Source of the DNA: Antedon mediterranea
Taxonomy: Eukaryota > Echinodermata > Crinoidea > Comatulida > Antedonidae
Length of the DNA: 64,000 bases
Assembly (NCBI RefSeq): GCF_964355755.1
Contig: NC_092678.1
Coordinates: 14,914,922 to 14,978,921 of the forward strand
Direction of reading: 5' to 3'
Shown: piece after piece, positions 20,691 to 32,275 of the stretch
How the letters are laid out: the number at the start of each line of letters is the position of its first letter
How positions within the stretch are numbered: position 1 is the stretch's first letter
The notes under the pieces: generated by a model
The model's database searches: none
What the model was told of the DNA's origin: nothing
Seen by the model: only the letters and a program-made list of their open reading frames with translations
Position numbers and translations under genes: made by a program

Positions 20691-23203
20691 AATTAGGTGA
20701 TCATTTAGAATAAAATGATCACCTATTGTTATTGTATGAAATCTTTATTTTTCTTTTTATTGTTTCTGTACACTATTTTGTGTAACAATTATCTCAAAAA
20801 GTTTAATGTCAATGATTACTAAAATTTCAGAATAATATGTTTCAAATAATATAACTTAATCCTAATAAGCTTTCCAGCGTAATCACTCATCCATGACGTC
20901 ATTTATACGCCATTTTGTTAAATCACATTATCAATCATATCTCCATAATTCATCATCACATATTAATGAAATTCACTACACGTAAACTTCAGGTCAAGGG
21001 TAAAAATATTAGCAAATAAAAAGTTGCGCGTTTCAAGGTCATGCCCGTGAAATCGTCCGTTAAAAATTAAAAAAGCTCAAAATTAAGTTTTGATCAATTT
21101 AGAGCATGAATTAGGCCATTTGCGTGTTTTAAAAAATTACTGCGCAAAAACTCATTTTTGCGGACGCGATTTTTAAAAAGCGTAAAAAATAAAATTTGAT
21201 GTATACATCACATTCTACTCACAATCCTTATTAGTACATTCTCCGACTTTGAGTCCATTCCGAGTTAAAATAACGCTATACGAGCACGTTAAAAATGACA
21301 AAATGTGCACATTAATTGTACAAAAGTGCTAAAAATGGTAAAAAATAAGGCCTTTTTAAAATGAATATAACTCTTCAGAATGGCAGGTGACCCCCAATTT
21401 GTTTTAACTTATTATGGAAGCCAATAAGTTGTAGATATAAATATATATACATATTAGACATACAAAATGGTATGACGTCATCAAATGGCCACATGAAAAT
21501 TAGTAATTTTTATCTTTTTGTGTGGTTTATCGAATTCAATAGAGCGCATCTCCGTTATTTGAGCCCGATTTTCACACAAATTTTAGTATATGCTTGCTCA
21601 ATTAATTATCTTTCTTATGAGTTGTCAACATTTTTATTTTGATGACGTCATCACGCGTAAAAACTTGAATAACCTAGGTGGTGTAATTTCAGCTACACCA
21701 TACAATTGAATATCTTATAGCTCTTCAGAATTAAAGGTGACCTTGAAGATTATAACTTATTATAAAAGCTGGTAAAATGTAGATATGAATTCATATAAAA
21801 ATTAAGCCTATCGGATGTTGTGATGTTATCATATGGCCAGTTGAAGTTAAAAAGTAGTTTTTAAATTTCTTTAGTCGAATTTATACAAATTTCAAAGAGC
21901 GCGCATTGCGTTTCTACGTGTCAAATTCTCTTCCAAACCTTATATTTATTTGCTCAATTCATTATCTTTCGAAATGGTCATCTTCGAGTTTATTTTGATA
22001 ATTCCATCATACCAAAAATTTAGAACACGATGTGGGTCCCGTATTTTCACCTATGCAACACTGTATATAGATATACAGTATATACTCTACATATTGTATG
22101 ACACATAATAGGTACTCAGCACTATAACGCCCGTATTCTTAAACCGGACTTTAGTTGTAGTTCAAAGTTCGACTTGAAAAAGTCGTAGTTTGAGCTATTA
22201 CTTCAAATTCGATTCAAAAACGAAGTAGTCGAAGTTTGCAGTTCGACTTAATGAAGTCGAGCTTTTAGTCGAGTTGCACACGTCTGGGTAACAAAGGATA
22301 AACATTAGCCAATGACAAGAGAGTATTTGAGGAGCAGACGAAATTTTGCGCATTGATATCCCTTTCCATTTTCTTACAAAATGTTTACGCATCAGGATTA
22401 TATACATGAAAAATAATTTTAATCGTTAATTATTAGAACAAGATCAGTATTAATTTAACAGTGAAGTACTTTTGATTAACAACAAACAAAATCTTCAAAA
22501 TATATTTAGGAACCATGGCGGTAGGGAAACTTTCATATTTTCTAGGCCTCCAACAAAGTATGATCGCGATGAACCACGCACTTCCTAGCGTGACAAGAAA
22601 GCGCTAGGCCCCCTAAACATTCCATCGCGTGGTGAATTGCCGCATCTCCCATTGTCGCTATGGCGTGACGTAGTTCAAGTCGGACTTGCGCGAAGAAAAT
22701 AATGTAATTTGTATACAGTTGTAAATAAAGATGATTTTCATTATTATAACTTATACCAATGTATATTTAATTAAGCTAATATAAATATAGATATTTCATT
22801 CTTCAATATCTGGCCAATATAACAACTCAATGACTGTTACGTTTTTTATAAACATCTTTTAAAAACCATTTAGTCGACCATTTAACCTGCCCCCTCCAGG
22901 ACTAAAAAAATCGATCAAAATCCGTCTCGATTTAGTCGAGGTTGGCCTGATTTAGTCGGTGATTTAGTTGAAGTTCGGTTTATGAATTAAAATGACGTCA
23001 TTTTTTTAGTTTTATCTCGAACTACGACTAAAGTCCGGTTTAAGAATACGGGCGTTAGTGTATATGCATCATGTTATAGGATGGCGTACGTCAACTTTTT
23101 ACGATTGTATGTTAACGTACATGCTTGTTTAAAAAATGTTAATTTCATTAAAATGATAAAAATGATCACCTATAATTCGTCAAAGTGACGAATTAAATTC
23201 TAG
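20691..23203 (+). mobile_element. Element A2, Helentron-like non-autonomous transposon with nested MITE
   Basis: The left end 'aattaggtgatcatttag' starts about 158 bases after the receptor stop. The right end has a perfect hairpin aattcgtca/tgacgaatt (23174-23194) and then CTAG (23200-23203) before TTA. An inverted ATGATCACCT lies near the right end, matching AGGTGATCAT at the left. TGACGTCA sites are at 20894, 21473 and 21643. It contains no protein gene; the unit 22127-23055 is a later insertion. Confidence 0.6.
22127..23055. mobile_element. MITE with TA target duplication
   Basis: Ends ACGCCCGTATTCTTAAACCG and its reverse complement form terminal inverted repeats of about 30 bases, flanked by TA on both sides. 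Sequence outside is collinear with element A1 around 12260, so this is an insertion into element A2. No transposase is seen, and the size (929 bases) fits a non-autonomous Tc1/mariner-type element. Confidence 0.75.
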
Positions 23204-23334
23204 TTATTATTATTATTATAGGTACAAGTAGGATACCTAAAATTGTGGTGTTAGATCATTATAATGTAACACGTATAATCTGGAATTTCTAATTTGTATG
23301 GAAATAGTTATTATGTATTGTTTATTTGTTACAG

Positions 23335-26300
23335 GTGTAGTTGTGGCATCCAGTTCAAATCAAGGTATGTCATATTTATTATGGTTTTGGTTATAGATTA
23401 AGTGAATATTAATTAAAAGTTACAACTTTCTTAATTATTCACTGTTGCACAGAAAAAGGACATTTTGTATAATAAACAATGTTACAACATTGCGTACAAA
23501 CAATGGTAATTACAATAATTGTTAAAGTAACATCACACTTTGATCACTTTTAGGAAATTGTGATGAAAGCGAATGCTCACCACAAAGTCGCCAAAGTCAT
23601 TCAAGTGAAGGTAAATTACCCGTAGATAAAGATAATAACTCGATAAACTTTCGTATGCAATTTGAGGTCCAGAGAATTTGACTTCAGAAATTAGTTTAAG
23701 ATGGTCTAACAATCATTTTTGGCTTGGTTACACATTTTGAAAAAGTGGCGAAAGGTCAAAAGGTCAGGGTGAAAGGTTATAAGACTAAACACCAATAGGT
23801 TCTTAAATCTCGACAACCACTGGTCACAGCGAGATCTCAAATTGATCAGAAGGTATACATTTATATTCAGTCTAATGGGACATTATAGTAAAAAATGACC
23901 GGAAATGCCATTTATGACCTTTGACACACACCCCACGGCATGTATGTATCTCCATAACTACTGGTCGTAGACACTTGAATTTGGTCTTAAATTGTACAAA
24001 ATATACATTTTGTTATTTGTGCACATTCGAAAAATGTTACAAAAGGTCAAAGGGTCAGCGTCAAGGGTTATATGAACAAACACAAATAGGTACTTGTATC
24101 TCGGCAACCATTGGTCACAGCAAGTCAATTTTAGTCTCAAAATGTTTAGAAGGCATAAATTCATATTCAGTCGAAGGGGAAATTTTAGTCAAAAATTATC
24201 AGATATGCCATTTCTGACCTTTGACTCACGTATCAGGGCATTTTCATATCTCTGTAAGTACTGGTCGTAGAAACTTAAATTTGGTATCAAATTGTTAGAA
24301 ATACACATATTTACATTCATTCTAACAGAAAATGTGGTTAAAAGATGACCTGAAACACTATTAATTACTAATGTTTCAAACAAAAAACAAAATCTACACA
24401 ACTTATCCTTAGACAGTAATGTTATGCAATAACTGATGATTTAATGATTTCATTATAAGAATTAAAACAAATCCTATACAGTTATTGCTGTCCCCGAGGA
24501 CGATCAAACATTTTGATTTTGCTCAGCAGTTCTTTTTAGAATTCTAGAATTACCTTACCATATTTATCCGAATAAACGCCCCAGGCATTCAATGTTCAGA
24601 TGGGTTTTTAGGGGAGGGGAGGCATCTTTTTTTTGGGGGTTTATGCTTGTTAAATTGTAGATTATAGTAGTTATTGAAATGTGTTGTGATAAGATTATTG
24701 TGTAAATGCATGTGGCGGGGCGTTAATCCAAGGGAGGAGGAGCGTTTATTCCACATGATATTCTATTGGGATGAGGAGGGGGTGGCATTTATTTGAGGTA
24801 GTCTTTTATTTAAAGCGGGTGTTTATTCCTCTAAATACTCCAATTTTAATAATTATATATAATTCGTTTCCCAACTGATAAAAAGGTACTTTACATGATG
24901 CGTTTTCCTCTTTATGCTTTTGTAACGAAATATTTCTGTCTTTTAGATTAATAAAAGTGAAATTGTCATAGATTCCATTAAATGGATCTTCTCCAGGTCC
25001 CAGTATAATAATATAAAACAATGCGTATCCGGATATTCACCCCCTGGACATTTACCCCCGGAAAACTACCCGCCGGACAACCACCACCTGAACCACTACC
25101 CCCTTAGGACAACTACCCCTTTAGGAAAACTACCCCCGGACAAATACCCCCGGACAACTACCCTCTTAGGACAACAACCCCCTTAGGACAACTACCCTCG
25201 GACAATTACCCCCTAGGAACAATTACCCCCGGAAAATAACCCCCGGATAATTACACCCCCCCCCCCCCCGGGTAATTACCCCGCGGACAACTACCTCTGA
25301 CACAATACTCCCCGTAGGACAACTACTTCCTGGACAATACTCGGAGGGCAAATAATCTTTTAGGACAACTACCTCCGTAGGACAACTAACCCCTGGACAA
25401 CTACCCCCCGGAGAATTACCCCCCGGGTAATTACCCCGTAGGACAACTACCTCCTGTACCTGGAGTTCTAGGACACCTACCCCCTAGACAGTTACCCCCG
25501 GATGTTTACCACCATGACAACTACCCCCTTAGGAGAACTACCCCACGGACAACTACCCCCCGGACAACTAATCCCTTAGGACAACTACCCCCTTAGGATA
25601 ACTACCCCCGGGTAACTACCCCCGGGTAACTACCCCCGGTCAACTACCCCTGGTCAACTACCCTCCCCCCCCCCCCTCCAATCCAAAAGTAGACAAACAT
25701 ATAAATATATAGGACCGGTTTCTGTAAAAATGAAATCATCTGTTTTTAACGGGTGTTTCGAAACTAGAGACCCGAGACCAGAGACCTGACACGAGACCCA
25801 ATACGAAAAGGGAGACCTATATTTGGTTCTCCCTTTTCGTATATTAGGGTCTCCCTTTTCGTATAGTGTGGTCTCTCTTTTCGTATAGTGGGGTCTCCCT
25901 TTTCTTATAGTGGGTCTCCCTTTTCGTATATATGGGTCTCCCATTTTGTATATTTGGGTCTCCCTTTTCGTATATTTGGGTCTCCCTTTTCGTATACTTA
26001 GGTCTCCCTTTTTGTATATTAGGGTCTCCCTTTTCGTATAGTGGGGTCTCCCTTTTCGTACGTGGGTCTCCCTTTTCGTATATTTAGGTCTCCTTTTTCG
26101 TATTGGGTCTCGGGTCTCTGGTCTCGAGTCTCTAGTTTCGAAACACCCGTTTTAACCGATTATTCTGTTTAACATCACGCTAGACCCTAGATGTGCTAGA
26201 TTTAAAGTACCGTATTTATTGTTTATGTGGTTTTTAGGTGGACATTTATTGGAAGAAAGTTGTTTATTCAATGGGAGGGGGTATAATCTAATGGAAATAG

Positions 26301-29300
26301 ACGCCGATTATTCCATATGATGTTTCATGGTAGTGACATGATCACCGTTTATTTCAGGGGAATTTATTTAAAGATTGCCGTTTATTCGGTGAGTGAACAT
26401 TGAGGTCAAATATCCGAAGTGATATTATTCTTCAAGTGTACAAAAATACATATATGACAAATTTGAGACAAAAATTAATTCTTTTAAGACCAGTAGTTAT
26501 CGAAGCATTGTCCTGACGCAAAAATTATTATTATTATTAGCGAACCCAGTCTTTACAGTAAATACAGGGAGTACCATATGATACGTTCGACTATCCTATG
26601 ATCATGTTTGACAATCTTCAGTTTATACCAGGCTATATTTATGTTCAATCTTTTACTTTTGTTTACAATAATGAATAGTAATTCGTCAAAGTAACGAATT
26701 AAAATATAGTTATTAATTCCTATTATACACTGTTGCAGAGTCAGGATGTTGAATGGTCTGGGTGGTAGTTGTCCGTCCGGGGGGTAGTTGTTCTAAAAGG
26801 ATAGTTTTCTGGGTGGTAGTTGTCCAGGGGTTAGTTGTCCTACGGAGGTAGTTGTACTAACAGATTATTTGCCCTCGGAGTATTGTCCAGGTCCCGTATC
26901 CGGATATTCACCCCCTGGACATTTACCCCCCGGAAAACTACCCCCCGGACAACCACCACCTGGACCAATACCCAATTGATCTTTATTAATTTGCAGTATA
27001 ACTTTTATTTTTTAACTACCGAACCTTCACACGCGTGGTCCGATCCGAAAATAAACAAAAAACTAACATTCGTGGTACATCTAAGGCGGAGTTTTATACC
27101 GAAGTTTTTCCATTGTGCTCGCCTATGTCAGAATTAACCATAATTTATATATAGATTACAGTTACAAACAGTAAAGGATTTGTTGTAATTCCTATAATAA
27201 AACCATTAAAGCATCAGTTATTGCACAACATTAATTACTGTCTTGTAAGTTGTGTAGAGATACGTTTTTTGTTAAAACATTAGTAATAGTATTTCTGTTC
27301 ATCTGTTAACCACATTTTTTATTTCTATAAATGTATATTTCGAACAATTTGATACCAAATTTAAGTTTCTACGACCAGTACTTACAGAGTAATTAAGATG
27401 CTCTGATATGTGGGTCAAAGGTCAGAAATGGCATGTCTGATCAATTTTGACTAAAATGCCCCATTATACTAAATATAAATGGATGCCTTCTGAACATTTT
27501 CATACCAAAATTGACTTGCTGTGACAAGTGGTTGCCGAGATACAAGTACCTTTTTTTATTTGTTCATATAATATACCTTTTGTAAAAAATGTCTAAATGT
27601 GTAAAATATATTTCCGGTCATTTTTTACTAAAATGTCTTATTAGACTGACTATAAATGTATAGCTTCTGATTAATTTGAGACCAAAATGACCTGGTTGTT
27701 GAGATTTAAGGACATATTGGTGTTTTGTCTTATAACCTTTCACCTAACCTTTTGACCTTTCGCCACATTTTCCAAAAATGTTTAACCAAGCCAACAATGA
27801 TTGTTTAACCCCCCTAAACCAATTTCTGAAGTCAAATTCGCTGTACCTCAAAGTGCATAAGAAAGTTGATCTAGCTACTAGAGTAATTGGGTATTGTCAC
27901 GTGTTTAAATATATTTTGTTATTTTGACACAGTCTATTTTAAGTCAATGCTAACAGAAAAAGTATATAAAGAATCTATAAATATTCAGCTCTCTTTTAAG
28001 AAATTCTTCAATAGGCTCATCTTTGATAACCAACAAGTGGTCCTAAATTACAAAATTTAAAGACTTTGTTCCTTAGTTAGACAATAGGTACAAAAATAGG
28101 CCTAATATTACAGATTTCGCTGATTCTTAAATCATTTTGTTTGATTTTTACGGTACACACTCTTGCATCTTAATGTAACACAACGAAAACTATTTTTGTT
28201 ACAGGTGTTGCGGCATCAAGTTCTAATCTAGGTATGTTAATTTTATTTAAATTTTCTTCCTTTTAAAATTGAAAAAGTAGTGTCTCTTAATCATTTAAAG
28301 ACTATTTAAAAACAAATTGACACGGCAAAACCTTAAATATTTTTCAATTTTTTAATACAAAACAATTATTATTTAACAATTTAAAATTCAATTATAATTT
28401 ATATCTTTCAATGTTCAATTTCTCCAAACTTTTATATTGTTCTTTTTCCGTTATATCAGGTAACCACCTAAATTGAAGTTTTGTTTTCTTTTTTCGTGAA
28501 TATGTTGAGCTTTATTATATTTTTAGGGTGTTTTTATCTGTTGTAGTCACAATGTTCTCTATCAAGGTTAAATAAATAAATAACGGTTTAGAGATTATGT
28601 GGAATAATTCACTTCCCATAATTGGCATCAAACAGTAAAAGTGTTTGATATTACACAGTATAAACAGTTTACAACATTGTGTGTGAACATGTGCCATTCT
28701 TAAATTAATGCATAATATTGAAGAAGATCATATATGTGAATTATTTTACACATATTATATAAGTAGCGTCTCGTTGTGATTATTGTTAGGCAGTATTAAG
28801 AAGAACGAACAAGAATGTTCTTTATTGGGTCACCGATATCATCCTAGTAAAAGACTAGATACAAATCATATACTGCAATGGTTATTGTTAAGCCGATGAA
28901 CAAGATAAGATGACACAATATGTGTTGATACTGAATACAATGTTACTCTTAAATTATTATTATATAAAACAACACAAAGATAAAGTCTTGATTATAAAAA
29001 TAACAAAGTCAGTGAGTATGTTATTACTGTGGTGTATATTCTAATAAGCTGAAAATAATCGATATCAACTAACAACTCATCTAATCATATGACTCTTGTA
29101 TAAAAAAACTTTTTTTGAATGTATTTTATTATACAGAATCAGCCGAGAAGAAATTTCAGACGATGTTGCTACATGTATCTACCTGGTGTGATCAGCATGA
29201 CCTACTTGATAAGCTGAAGTTGTTGTGCAATGACATGATAACAGATTACAGTGACCTACAGAACGCCGGAAGCACCATGGAATTATTCAATGTATTAAAG

Positions 29301-29672
29301 CGCTGTGGCCATCTTACAGTCACCAAGTTTAAAGTTCTTATCGACGCAATTAATGTCACTGGTTCCAATGGTGTTCTTGAGGTCAACAAACTGCTAAAAG
29401 ACACGTATGAAGAAGCCGACCACAATGTAAATTCTTTCTCTCCATATCGACAAAAGCTGATCAAATTCGGTAAAGCACTTTCTGAAGAAAATATAACAAC
29501 GCTTACTCACCTTAAAGGTTTTTCAAGGAAACAACGTAAGAACCAGTGGACTATAATACTAGATCTCGAACGAAGACGTATCATTACAGAAGAAGGATTG
29601 CAATCGTTTATTGATGATTTAAAGGAGAATGGGATGAATGTTGCTGCTGAAAAGTTAGAAGATCCGATTTAG
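23335..29672 (+). CDS. DED cassette: four linker exons and death effector domain exon
   Basis: Exons 23335-23364, 23554-23610, 28205-28231, 28790-28846 and 29137-29672 are all phase 1 at entry and, apart from the last, at exit. The linkers read VVVASSSNQG, NCDESECSPQSRQSHSSE, VAASSSNLG and a charged stretch. None has a start codon, so an upstream coding exon is required. The receptor exon ending at 20507 fits in phase and, if used, gives an 880-residue in-window product ending in a cytoplasmic DED. The alternative is a remnant of a duplicated ROCO gene. In the fourth linker the donor used by the homologous exon at 61211 is deleted, but CCTA|GTAAAA five bases upstream keeps the phase. A polyadenylation signal AATAAA follows at 29944. 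Confidence 0.65.
25021..25672 (+). repeat. C-rich minisatellite (ACTACCCCC family)
   Basis: Degenerate tandem repeats of ggacaactacccccttag with variants, about 650 bases, ending in C10-type runs. The opposite strand is GGGGG-rich at regular spacing. Confidence 0.9.
25750..26149. mobile_element. Hairpin MITE filled with a 22-bp GGGTCTCCC repeat
   Basis: Terminal inverted repeats of about 60 bases begin cgggtgtttcgaaactagag and end with the reverse complement. TTTTAA flanks both sides (25744-25749, 26150-26155) as a target duplication. The centre is about 13 tandem copies of a 20-24 base unit, gggtctcccttttcgtatat. Confidence 0.8.
26680..26712 (+). mobile_element. Fragment of element A right terminus
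   Basis: Carries the hairpin aattcgtcaaagtaacgaatt and a mutated end 'atatagtta' in place of CTAGTTA. The rest of the element is missing. Confidence 0.5.
26744..26975. repeat. Second block of the ACTACCCCC minisatellite in both orientations
   Basis: 26744-26890 is the inverted (GGTAGTTGTCC) form. 26893-26975 repeats the start of the first array (gtatccggatattcaccccc) in direct orientation. An inversion or fold-back duplication within the array explains both. Confidence 0.75.
29137..29672 (+). CDS. Death effector domain exon, copy 1
   Basis: 178 codons after acceptor 'attatacag'. Residues about 7-90 (FQTMLLHVSTWCDQHDLLDK, LKLLC, STMELFNVLKRCGHL) follow the six-helix DED pattern, with the LKxLC core helix and the ELFxxL block. 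The RxDL motif usual in helix 6 is replaced by GSNGVLEV. Residues about 100-175 (YRQKLIKFGKALSEENI, DLERRRIITEEGLQSFIDDL) look like a second, diverged death-fold. Known DED proteins (FADD, caspase-8, c-FLIP) assemble filaments in death and immune signalling; partners here are not known. It differs from 61617-62152 at about 18 positions, mostly conservative. Confidence 0.7.
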
Positions 29673-29943
29673 CAAAACAACGGGTATTACTGATGTCAAT
29701 CTACAATTGAATTATCGGTGGTTAATTAAGATTAGACTCATACTAAAACAAATCTGCTGCTTTTTTAAATCATTAAAAGTAGCAGTAAATATTAATTTAA
29801 ACTTCCTACTGTTTAGTAAAAACATTACAGTGTATATTAATATCTAATTAGTAATAGTGAAACCCGATGTAGAGAAGTAGTGAACAACCCGCATTCATGG
29901 TGCAAATTATTTTTACATCAATGACGTAGATTTAGTATACTCA

Positions 29944-29949
29944 AATAAA
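29944..29949 (+). promoter_or_regulatory. Polyadenylation signal AATAAA after DED exon copy 1
   Basis: First canonical signal after the stop at 29672, within sequence shared with the second DED copy (62422-62427). Confidence 0.5.
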
Positions 29950-30704
29950 TTGATAAAATAATACACTACAATGACACAGAAGGATATACATCAAAATAAT
30001 TAGTATGTATTGTATAACGGACGTTGTACCATTTTCAGATGCATAAGCCAGTGCTACAGTATCGTATGTTATTTGGGACGGTAAACGAAAACAATGAGAC
30101 GACAATGTATACAATCGATTAAACTGCGTATGCGTATTAAGCCCAGTGTATTATGTTCCTTTTATTATCGGTACTGTATTTCGTAGATTTAACGTTCAAG
30201 CAGGCGGAGCTTGCACAGTATATATTATCATTTGTAAAACTTGTCAACAATAAGTACGCGGCTAGCATACGTTGTTTTTTGGTTAGTTGTTGTGTAACTG
30301 TCCTATTGTATCATTAGTATGTGAATTCAGTTTGATTCGTATAGATTAATTTTAAAAATAGTTGTTTTTAGTTTTTCCTTATTACCAAAGACGTATAGCT
30401 AACGGAGAATTTAATCAGTCACGCCCGCCAAGCCCGCGGAAAGATCCATGAATGATGCTGTTTATAAATTGTTAGTGACTTTTGTTTTATTCGAGTATAG
30501 TTTTTTTCCGTTGAGTACTTAATTTACGCAGTATTTTCAGCTTTCAGATTGTTTTTAACAAACAAAAAAATGCTTTCTTACCGTTTTCTATTCGAATGAG
30601 TTTCTGTTGAGCACAATCTGTTTACAATTTACCGTTCATTTTAGAAAGCACTTTCAAAATATTTATGTTCACTTCAATAGTTCCTAATCGAATACGACAC
30701 GTCA

Positions 30705-32275
30705 CTATTGATGAAAGTAAAAAGGCCATTTCAATGATGAAAAAAAAATAAAACACCAGGATCAGATGGTCTAAGTGTTGAATTTTATGTGTTCTTTTGG
30801 AATAATATTAAACATTTAATTTGCGATGCGTTAAATGAAAGTTATAACTCTCAGGAATTATCCTTTTCGCAAAAACGAGGTGTAACCACCCTTTTGTTCA
30901 AGGATGGAGAAAGAGAAAATTTGAATAATTGGCGTCCCATTACCCTCTTAAACACCGATTACAAAATTCTTGCACATGTATTAAGTAACAGACTTAAAAT
31001 GGTTATTAAATCAATAGTAAGTTCAGACCAAAAAGGCTATATAAAAAGCCGTTTCGCTGGTGAAAACATTCGGTTAATAGAAGACCTGCTTTATTATACA
31101 GAATGTGTTGATATCGAAGGGGCAATAATTACCTTAGATTTTAAGAAGGCTTTTGATTCTATTAGAGATTTTATGTTCAATGTTCTAGAAAAGTTTAACT
31201 TTGGAATGTTCTTTTGTAACTGGGTAAAAGTATTATATAATAACGTTGAATGTGTCACAGTTAACAATGGTTGGGTTTCAAACAATTTTAAAATGGAAAG
31301 AGATATTAGACAAGGTTGTCCTCTATCTGTTCTGTTATTCATTTTAGTGGTTGAAATAATGGCATCTAGAATAAGAAACAAAGATGACTATAAGGGTATT
31401 AAACTTCCAACAAATAATGAAAATAACATAGAAGCTAAAATAAGCCAATTAGCCGATGATACTGTTTTGTATGTTGGTAATGACAAAAGTATTAAGTCAA
31501 CAGTCAGTGTAATTGAACTTTTTTTTTGAATTATCTGGAATGACACTAAATTTAAAAAAAAAAACAATATTTTTGGATTGGTAAATGGAAGAACAGAATA
31601 GATAGGCCTTTAGAATTAAATTTGGTAAAACACCCGATCAAAATGTTAGGCATATATGTAGGGTATAATACAGGAGAATGTACCAGAAAAAACTGGGATG
31701 TTAAAGTAATAGAGCTAGAAAAGACTTTAAAACAACGGAATGCTAGAAATCTCTCAATTTTTGGTAGAATAATAATCTTGAAAAGTCTTGCACTATCTAA
31801 ATTAACATATGCTGCAAATATTACTGATGTTCCAAATATGTATATACACAATTTACAAATCTGATATATAATTTTATTTGGAACAATAAAAGGGAAAAGA
31901 TAAAAAGAAAAACTCTAATTGGTGAAAATGAGATGGGAGGCATTAAAATCCCTGATTTTACTCTTCATGTTAAATGCACTCATGTGTGGCTGGTTAAAAA
32001 GAATTATGAAGGATGATGGTGCTAAATGGAAAAAATATTCCAATGTATTATATTAAAAAAATATGTGATGTTAATGTTTTACTTAATATGTCATGTTATA
32101 GCATTATTGATGTTAATTCTTATAAAATTCCACTGTTTTACAAAAATATGATAAAAGCCTACATACATTATAACAGAATCTCTAAAAATAACCTGAAACT
32201 TATAACGATATAATGAATGAGCAATTGTGGGGAAACCACTATATCACTGTAAATTTTTTTTTTAAAATAAATACA
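30705..32275 (+). pseudogene. Degenerate Tx1/L1-like LINE reverse transcriptase
   Basis: 5' truncated and shifted several times. RT blocks NWRPITLLNTDYKI, DQKGYIKSRFAGENIRL, ITLDFKKAFDSI, DIRQGCPLSVLLFIL and QLADDTVLYVG are present between 30789 and 31529. The thumb (KMLGIYVGYNTGE, FGRIIILKSLALSKLTY) follows at 31622-31864. It is the same family as the element at 6478-9098 but older. It lies between the DED cassette and the ROCO gene. Confidence 0.8.

Larger units (their letters stand above)
23641..27872. mobile_element. Foldback-type repeat with 0.7-0.8 kb inverted arms
   Basis: Arm 23641-24482 is the reverse complement, with divergence, of 27168-27872. Matching landmarks are 'ggcgaaaggtcaaaaggtca' on the left and 'tgacctttcgccac' on the right, and 'gcaataactgatg' on the left against 'catcagttattgc' on the right. 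The arms themselves contain degenerate units of roughly 150 bases around ggtcaaaggtca. The 2.7 kb centre holds two minisatellites and a hairpin element, and no gene. It lies between two linker exons. Confidence 0.65.

Noticed and set aside
25654-25944. 96-codon frame with repeated RKGRP-type units
   Set aside because: It is a translation of the 22-bp tandem repeat inside the hairpin MITE.
25800-26110. Regular direct repeats resembling a CRISPR array
   Set aside because: Units are contiguous and degenerate without unique spacers, sit between transposon TIRs, and the DNA is eukaryotic.
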